DNA of 64,000 bases from Rhodospirillaceae bacterium (GTDB lineage: Bacteria > Pseudomonadota > Alphaproteobacteria > GCA-2731375): contig JABJKS010000001.1 of the NCBI GenBank assembly GCA_018660265.1, positions 27,290 to 91,289 of the forward strand. Reading direction: 5' to 3'. Under the pieces are notes generated by a model that saw only the letters and a program-made list of their open reading frames with translations, was not told the DNA's origin and searched no databases. The position numbers and the translations under genes are program-made. Shown piece by piece: positions 58,914-64,000 of the stretch (the stretch's first letter is position 1; every line of letters starts with the position of its first letter).

Positions 58914-59609
58914 ATGGCGATGATGAGCAAGCTGGAAAAATGGTCGGACTATTTGCCGGCGGAGGAATTGGCGACATATGCGAAAGGCAAATTCGGTGAA
59001 AAAGCCGGGTTCGGTCGACGTGCCGCACTGTTGAATATCGATACCACGTACATGTTCGTTGACCCTGCCTATCCCCAATGTGGTGACGGCGATCCGGAAT
59101 TGGTTGCGAACATCACTCGGATTGTGGCTGAATTTCGCGACCTGGAATTACCGATCTATTACAGCCGGCGGGATGACCGCAGCCATCCTGTCCGCCGGGG
59201 CATGTGGAACAGCAAACTCGGCATTGCCGGCGATATGATATACAGCCGCGATCCCAGGGCCGATGAATGGCCCGATGCCTACGCGCCGCGGGAGCGGGAC
59301 GTTATTGTTTATAAGAACAAGGCATCCTGCTTTTTTGAAACACCGCTGGAATCTTTCCTGCGCTATGACGACATTGATACAATTGTCATCTGCGGTATCT
59401 CGACCTCCGGCTGTGTGCGGGCCGCTGCCAACGACGCATTTTCCCATAATTTTCGGGTCATCATCGCAGAAGAAGCGGTTGGCGACCGCAGCCAGACCGC
59501 CCATCGCGCCAATCTTTTCGATATGGATATGAAGATGGCGGATGTTGAACCCCTGGACAGTATCATCACTGAATTACGCCGACGTTATGTGCCGAAGGTT
59601 GCTGGTTAG
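58914..59609 (+). CDS. Isochorismatase-family cysteine hydrolase
   Basis: 231 residues. Asp in ALLNIDTTYMFVDPAYPQCG, Lys in VIVYKNKASCFFETPLESFL, and the nucleophile Cys167 in ICGISTSGCVRAAANDAFSHNF form the Asp-Lys-Cys triad. The family includes isochorismatase, nicotinamidase and N-carbamoylsarcosine amidase; the last type is the closest by feel. Starts at 58914 (MAMMSKLEKW) or at 58923 are both possible. It is 8 bp after the terminator and precedes the SnoaL gene by 51 bp. Confidence 0.88.
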   Translation: MAMMSKLEKWSDYLPAEELATYAKGKFGEKAGFGRRAALLNIDTTYMFVDPAYPQCGDGDPELVANITRIVAEFRDLELPIYYSRRDDRSHPVRRGMWNSKLGIAGDMIYSRDPRADEWPDAYAPRERDVIVYKNKASCFFETPLESFLRYDDIDTIVICGISTSGCVRAAANDAFSHNFRVIIAEEAVGDRSQTAHRANLFDMDMKMADVEPLDSIITELRRRYVPKVAG

Positions 59610-59660
59610 ACCGATCCTCCGGCAGCTGTCGTTGTCAGTTTAATATGAGAGAGAGGCGCA

Positions 59661-60122
59661 ATGTCGGAATTCGGGAACAGCGGTCATGGGACTTCGGATC
59701 GTATTGCGATACAGGAATTGGTGCATCGGTATTGCGATGCGCTGTGTCACCGAAACCATAGTGCCTTGGTTGATACATTTGCCGCTGATGGCGTTTGGGA
59801 CATTGGCCAAGGCGAAGTCGTCGGCCGGGATGCTCTATCGGACAAATTCCGCAAGGTGTTTGAATTGTTCGAGCACGTAATTCAATTGACCCATAACGGC
59901 GAGGTCAAGTTGGACGGCAACACGGCACAAGGCCGTTGGTACATAACAGAATACGGTCTTACGACGAAGGGCCGGCGAACATTCTACATTTGCCACTACG
60001 ACGATGAGTACCGTCGCACTGCCGACGGTTGGCGGTTTTCACGGCGTACCGGCGTCTGGCACTACCAGGATGCACCGGACCTGAGTGGGCAATTTGGTCC
60101 ACCGGCTGGTTTCTGCACCTGA
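59661..60122 (+). CDS. SnoaL-like (NTF2-fold) protein
   Basis: 153 residues with an NTF2-like cone fold: DRIAIQELVHRYCDALCHRNHSALVDTFAADGVWDIG, GRDALSDKFRKVFELFEHVIQLTHNGEVKLDG, and a C-terminal RFSRRTGVWHYQDAP. The fold hosts dehydratases, isomerases and hydrolases with small substrates; no catalytic pair can be assigned. GAGAGAGGCGC precedes the ATG. It is distinct in sequence from the related protein at 60662. Confidence 0.85.
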   Translation: MSEFGNSGHGTSDRIAIQELVHRYCDALCHRNHSALVDTFAADGVWDIGQGEVVGRDALSDKFRKVFELFEHVIQLTHNGEVKLDGNTAQGRWYITEYGLTTKGRRTFYICHYDDEYRRTADGWRFSRRTGVWHYQDAPDLSGQFGPPAGFCT

Positions 60123-60188
60123 GTGCTGCCCGATACGTGACGTTCTCTCTATCCTAAACCGGAAAACTTGGCGAGGAGCCAGAAGGCC

Positions 60189-60620
60189 ATGTCGACAAAA
60201 CACGAAGGCGGCTGCGTATGTGGCGCGGTCCGCTATGAAACACAGGGCGACCCGATGCGGGTCTCGGTTTGCCATTGCACCTGGTGCCAACGTCGAACCG
60301 GATCAGCGTTTGCGGTGGAGCCGGTATTCCAAATGGAACAGGTGGTTGTCTCGGGCCCGCCCCTCAGCCGATACCGGCACATTTCTGACAGCTCCGGTCG
60401 GTGGCTTGAACTGGCATTCTGTCCTACCTGTGGGACAAACATTGGTTTCGTCACGGAACGGGCGCCTGACTTGCAGTTCATCGATGCCGGTACGTTCGAT
60501 GATCCAACATGGATAAATGCCGAGACCCATAATTTCAGGCGCATTTATCTCCGCTCGGCGCAGAATTGGGCAGAGGTTCCCGATGGTGTTGAGCAACACG
60601 AAGCTTTCTACCAAGCCTAA
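60189..60620 (+). CDS. GFA-family (CENP-V/glutathione-dependent formaldehyde-activating-like) protein
   Basis: 143 residues with the zinc-binding GFA cysteine pattern: GGCVCGAVRYE, CHCTWCQRRTGSAF, and FCPTCGTNIG. Related to the glutathione-dependent formaldehyde-activating enzyme family (carbon-sulfur lyase fold); many members have unknown thiol substrates. GAGGAGCCAGAAGG precedes the ATG at 60189. It may run with the SnoaL and isochorismatase genes. Confidence 0.88.
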   Translation: MSTKHEGGCVCGAVRYETQGDPMRVSVCHCTWCQRRTGSAFAVEPVFQMEQVVVSGPPLSRYRHISDSSGRWLELAFCPTCGTNIGFVTERAPDLQFIDAGTFDDPTWINAETHNFRRIYLRSAQNWAEVPDGVEQHEAFYQA

Positions 60621-60661
60621 GTTCGACGTCGTTGATTTTGACGCTGATCGTTCAAAGATGA

Positions 60662-61096
60662 TCAGCGAACAAAACTGACAACGCATTCGCGGCGATGTAT
60701 GCGCCAGCCGTTTGCTGTGTTGTGGTAGATATCGCGATATTCGCCGATCATGACCTCCGCCTCCTCAAGAGGGGCCACGGTCCGCTCTTCCTCACCATCG
60801 TGACGGTAAAGGGTAAAATAGACCACGCCTGTTGCTGTATCAGGTCCGGTCCCTTCGATCAGGGAATTGTAGGAAATATGACGGGATATTCGGCGGATAT
60901 TTTTCTGGCGATGGGTAAAGCCTTTTAACAAGCCATCACGCCCAGCAAGGGTAATATTGCCGTAAGGCCAATCCCAAACGGCATCTTCAGTGAACAAATC
61001 CACCGCCCGTGCGGCTTCGCCATGATCGATGAAATGGCAATATTGCGCGATCAGGCGCTCAATTTCCCGCTCCATCAATAATTGTTCGATACTCAT
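60662..61096 (-). CDS. SnoaL-like (NTF2-fold) protein
   Basis: 144 residues: MSIEQLLMEREIERLIAQYCHFIDHGEAARAVDLFTEDAVWDW then GRDGLLKGFTHRQKNIRRISRHISYNSLIEG, and GEYRDIYHNTANGWRIHRRECVVSFVR at the end. NTF2-like fold typical of ring-hydroxylating or steroid-isomerase-like proteins. The ATG at 61096 is preferred; a TTG 9 bp earlier is also in frame. It lies 32 bp after the small GMC subunit gene on the same strand, so it is probably in that operon. Confidence 0.85.
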   Translation of the reverse strand: MSIEQLLMEREIERLIAQYCHFIDHGEAARAVDLFTEDAVWDWPYGNITLAGRDGLLKGFTHRQKNIRRISRHISYNSLIEGTGPDTATGVVYFTLYRHDGEEERTVAPLEEAEVMIGEYRDIYHNTANGWRIHRRECVVSFVR

Positions 61097-61128
61097 GTGC
61101 AGCAATACGTCCCACGCAATAAACCAGG

Positions 61129-61575
61129 CTACCTGCGATAGCCCTGTCCGCGCTCCACCACTGCGTCCAGCAGGGACAGATCGCCGGGTTCAACTGTATT
61201 GCCTTGAGGGAACGGCGGGCCGGGCTTTATACCAATCAGCACCCGCACCTGATCGTCCTGGTAATAGCAGTCATAGACCCGCACAAGCAGACGGTTGAAT
61301 GCCTTTTTGTCCGCCCTGGCGAAGTCTTCCAGGCGGGCCACACGGGCCGCCAGCGGATCGTTGGCAAATTTTTCGTCCAGCTGATCCAGTATCTGGACAA
61401 GTGCAGGCATGAAATTCTCGGCCTGGGCCAAGATAAAGCCAAGGAAGTCCATTTTTCCGGCACTGGGCATGCTGCCGTCTTCTGCTGCCGGCATGATCGT
61501 ATCGAGCAGCGCCGACAGGCACTTTTGCTGCGTGCTGCTCAAGAGATGATCTGTAGCGAATTTATCGTTCGTCAT
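61129..61575 (-). CDS. Gluconate 2-dehydrogenase subunit 3-like protein
   Basis: 148 residues: LSALLDTIMPAAEDGSMPSAGKMDFLGFILAQAENFMPALVQILDQLDEKF, ending with YQDDQVRVLIGIKPGPPFPQGN and LLDAVVERGQGYRR. This matches the small gamma-like subunit that accompanies GMC dehydrogenases such as gluconate 2-dehydrogenase. It has no obvious twin-arginine signal, unlike many members. 17 bp downstream of the GMC gene, so the two make a complex. Confidence 0.85.
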   Translation of the reverse strand: MTNDKFATDHLLSSTQQKCLSALLDTIMPAAEDGSMPSAGKMDFLGFILAQAENFMPALVQILDQLDEKFANDPLAARVARLEDFARADKKAFNRLLVRVYDCYYQDDQVRVLIGIKPGPPFPQGNTVEPGDLSLLDAVVERGQGYRR

Positions 61576-61592
61576 TGGCTTTATCCTGACCG

Positions 61593-63209
61593 TCAGTCAA
61601 ACAGGTTGGCGAGATTTTTCTTCATGGTGTCGGCGATATAAAGCGCCAGCGCCTGAATGGTGCTCGTCGGATTGACCCCGCCGGAGGTCACAAAGATGCT
61701 GCCATCGACAATGAATAAATTTTTCACATCGTGACTGCGGCCCCAGGCATTGACCACCGATGTTTTTGGATCATTCCCCATGCGCGCCGTCCCCAGCAAA
61801 TGCCAGCCCGCAGGCCGCACCAATTCTGTTTCGATGATTTCCGTGGCACCCGCCGCCTCCATCACCTCCCGGCCCCGGGCCAGGCCATGGGCCAGCATCT
61901 TTCGGCTGTTTTCACTTACCCGGTAGGTGATTTTCGGTGCGGGAATGCCGTTACTGTCGGTCAGCTCCGGATCCAGGGTGACCGTATTGCATTCCTCCGG
62001 CAGGTCTTCGCATAAATTTGCAATGGATGCGACATGATCGAAACGCTTGCGAAACGCCTCGTGATGTCCCGGACCCCAGGGAATGGTGCCTGAGGCATGA
62101 CCTTGCATGGCGGTCGTCAACGGGCCTGACCCGCGAACGATTTGCATGTTGTAACCACGCACGAAATCCCTGTCCTTGCCCGTTTCATAGAATTCCTTGC
62201 TTAGGATGCAACAGCCTAGCGGACCTTTATGGCTGTCCAATCGCTCTTCGAAAACGCCTTGTACGACACTGACGGGGTGGAACATCAGGTTCTTGCCTAC
62301 AAGGCCACTGCTATTGGCCAAGCCATCGGGAAATTGCGCCGATTTCGAATTCAACAGGATCCGCGGGGTCCCCACGCCATTACAGGCCATGATGACGACC
62401 TCAGCTTTCTGGAAGCATTCCCGACCGTCTTTATCATAATAGATCACGCCATCGGCCATGCCGTCATCGTTCAAGGTAATCTCTCGCACCCGGCATCTGG
62501 TGCGCAGTTCAACGCCACTTCTGATGGCCTGGGGCCAATAGGTGATGTCGGTGCTGGATTTGCCGCCCTGGGCACAACCAGAACTGCACGGCCCAAGATT
62601 TAAACATTTGTCCCGGCCTTCATAGGGTTGGGAAATGATCGCGCTGTCTGACGGCCACCAATGCCAGCCAAGCTTGTCATAGCCCCGTGCCATGGTTTCA
62701 CCGACAAGACCGATGGGCAGCGGCGGCAGGGGTGGTTGCTTGGGTGGATACATAGGGTCGCCGGCCAATCCGGAAACACCCATCATCCGGTCGTTCTCTG
62801 CGAAATAGGGATCCAGCGTTTCATAATCGACGGGCCAGTCGTCGGCTACGCCATCATGGGTTTTGACTTTGAAGTCGGATGGGTGCAGGCGCGGGAAATG
62901 CGCTGCATACAGAATTGTACTGCCACCCACGCCATTGTAATTAACAACGTCGATGGGGGAGGCATCGTTATTGATGGGATAGTCCGTATCCAACCCGCGT
63001 ACATTCGGATTTATACTGTAGGCTCCGGTTTGCTGGGCCTCCCAGTTTTTGCCGTTCGTCGGATAATCCGACGATGACGTCCAATCCCCCTGTTCCAGGC
63101 ATAAGATGCGCATCCGCGTATCGGTTAAACTCCACGCGACGGCAGCGCCAGATGCACCGGCCCCAATTATAAGCACATCAACCGGGTCATTATTGGACGC
63201 TTGATCCAT
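61593..63209 (-). CDS. GMC oxidoreductase, large subunit of a sugar/alcohol dehydrogenase
   Basis: 538 residues. FAD motif VLIIGAGASGAAVAWSL lies at about 13-29, followed by CLEQGD. GVGGSTILYAAHFPRL is the first GMC signature, ending with FPRLHPSDF. LLLGTARMGN (His) and SGGVNPTSTIQALALYIAD (Asn) carry the active site. NLGPCSSGCAQGGKSSTDITYWPQAI is a Cys-rich loop seen in gluconate-dehydrogenase-like members. GAGAGGATAG precedes the ATG. It heads an operon with the small subunit and a SnoaL gene. The electron acceptor, usually a cytochrome c subunit, is not encoded here. Confidence 0.9.
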   Translation of the reverse strand: MDQASNNDPVDVLIIGAGASGAAVAWSLTDTRMRILCLEQGDWTSSSDYPTNGKNWEAQQTGAYSINPNVRGLDTDYPINNDASPIDVVNYNGVGGSTILYAAHFPRLHPSDFKVKTHDGVADDWPVDYETLDPYFAENDRMMGVSGLAGDPMYPPKQPPLPPLPIGLVGETMARGYDKLGWHWWPSDSAIISQPYEGRDKCLNLGPCSSGCAQGGKSSTDITYWPQAIRSGVELRTRCRVREITLNDDGMADGVIYYDKDGRECFQKAEVVIMACNGVGTPRILLNSKSAQFPDGLANSSGLVGKNLMFHPVSVVQGVFEERLDSHKGPLGCCILSKEFYETGKDRDFVRGYNMQIVRGSGPLTTAMQGHASGTIPWGPGHHEAFRKRFDHVASIANLCEDLPEECNTVTLDPELTDSNGIPAPKITYRVSENSRKMLAHGLARGREVMEAAGATEIIETELVRPAGWHLLGTARMGNDPKTSVVNAWGRSHDVKNLFIVDGSIFVTSGGVNPTSTIQALALYIADTMKKNLANLFD

Positions 63210-63369
63210 AACTATCCTCTCGGGTCAAATGGCGCGGCGGTTAAACACAAGACGTGAAAAACGTTATTGCCGCGCCGGATACCATCATATCCAATCGCAC
63301 CGTTCAGTAAACGCCCGCATTCGATCAAATGCGGGCAACTCAAGTTGGTTGGAATATATCGCAGGCGCT

Positions 63370-63822
63370 TTAAGCGAGAATATCCAGTGAGATATCTCTT
63401 TGGGACAGCGGTACTGCCGATTGCTGGTTCGGCTCTTCAATAGCCGGTGGCTCCGGGTAGGCGACGGCCAAAGATTTCCTGGGGCTCTGGTCTTCTTCCT
63501 CCTCGTCCTGCTCTTCAGCATCGGTATCAGGGTTTGAGGACACGGCACCGGTGTTCAGTCCGTGCGAGAGGACGGCAAGGAAACTTCCAAAACTAAGTTG
63601 CAGGCCGGACAGCGCTTTACTGTCCAGGATCGCCTGTTGTCGATCAGCCGTTGATTGGTCATCCACGATAGGTTCGGCGGTATATCCCAAGCTTTGCTCC
63701 GGCGCATGGGCACCAGGCACTGTTGCGACACCGTTGAGCGCCGGGCCACTGATCAACGAGCCCTTGGCCCTTTGGTTCAGGGACGGGGTAAATGGTTCAT
63801 GAATGTTGTTTATCGCAACCAT
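63370..63822 (-). CDS. Low-complexity acidic hypothetical protein
   Basis: 150 residues, ATG at 63822 (MVAINNIHEPFTPSL); a GTG 9 bp earlier is an alternative. It contains an acidic run (EEQDEEEEDQ) around residue 105, is rich in Pro, Ser and Gln, and has no signal peptide, cysteine or domain that I recognise. Likely intrinsically disordered. 160 bp without a gene separates it from the GMC oxidoreductase. The region 63832-64000 is AT-rich and shows no gene; it may hold a promoter for a gene beyond the window. Confidence 0.5.
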   Translation of the reverse strand: MVAINNIHEPFTPSLNQRAKGSLISGPALNGVATVPGAHAPEQSLGYTAEPIVDDQSTADRQQAILDSKALSGLQLSFGSFLAVLSHGLNTGAVSSNPDTDAEEQDEEEEDQSPRKSLAVAYPEPPAIEEPNQQSAVPLSQRDISLDILA

Positions 63823-64000
63823 TCCGTTCACTTTTGTTGATCGTCAGTTGTCTTAATAAATCGCAAATAAATATAGTTGCCAATACATTAACGACAAGCA
63901 GAGGATAAGTCGACTAAAATCATGGTTAACAAACGTTAACTAATTATATGGGAATCTTAACATCTCATCAAAATTTTCTTCGCGTGGATGAACGTGCTAA

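Noticed and set aside
1..64000. CRISPR array, prophage, tRNA, rRNA or complete IS element
   Set aside because: No regularly spaced repeats, phage structural genes, cloverleaf-like segments or transposase frames were seen; the only repeats are those listed.

Overview
This 64 kb window looks like chromosomal DNA of an alphaproteobacterium, probably in the Rhodospirillales or a related environmental (marine or soil) lineage. The reasons are the moderately GC-rich genes, a DUF2336 protein, two multi-PAS hybrid histidine kinases, a UbiM-type quinone hydroxylase, and a very large investment in acyl-CoA metabolism (five acyl-CoA dehydrogenases, four acyl-CoA ligases, two CaiB-type CoA transferases, a thiolase, an enoyl-CoA hydratase). 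No rRNA, tRNA, CRISPR array, prophage or complete insertion sequence was seen.

Layout. 1-7.3 kb: housekeeping genes (start of an M81-type peptidase, nadK, a Sel1/ankyrin membrane protein, moaA, a DUF2336 protein, cobB) and a structured intergenic stretch that may encode a small RNA. 7.3-16 kb: two large hybrid sensor kinases around a CoA ligase. 16-26 kb: LysE exporter, GMC oxidoreductase, LLM oxidoreductase, CaiB transferase, CoA ligase and a SAM-cyclase-AAA-TPR signalling protein. This segment carries duplicated gene starts, a premature amber stop and a 265 bp palindromic element. 26-38.4 kb: a thiolase - acyl-CoA dehydrogenase - CoA transferase - UbiM run, then LLM oxidoreductase, enoyl-CoA hydratase, GST, a solute-binding protein and another dehydrogenase. 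38.4-46.3 kb: a DUF1330 protein, an AhpD-like gene interrupted by one in-frame TGA, tandem paralogous CoA ligases and two amidohydrolases. 46.3-53.3 kb: MarR/HlyD pair, SDR, mtnA, an aldolase-SDR fusion and a PfkB kinase. 53.5-63.8 kb: three acyl-CoA dehydrogenases with an intervening TPR/PRMT-like methyltransferase, then isochorismatase, SnoaL, GFA and a GMC oxidoreductase with its small subunit.

The strongest non-routine observation is the AhpD-like gene at 38828-39937. A single TGA sits exactly where the second cysteine of the CxxC redox motif should be, the reading frame continues for 116 more codons, and a small hairpin follows. This is best read as a selenocysteine (CxxU) protein that ordinary annotation would split in two. 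Next come a compact cassette (mtnA, aldolase-SDR fusion, ribokinase-like kinase) that looks like a dihydroxyacetone-phosphate-type salvage route for 5-methylthioribose or 5-deoxyribose, a palindromic MITE-like element inserted in the 3' end of a cyclase gene, and several local duplications that left gene fragments.

All functions are inferred from sequence motifs and memory of protein families. No database search was run.
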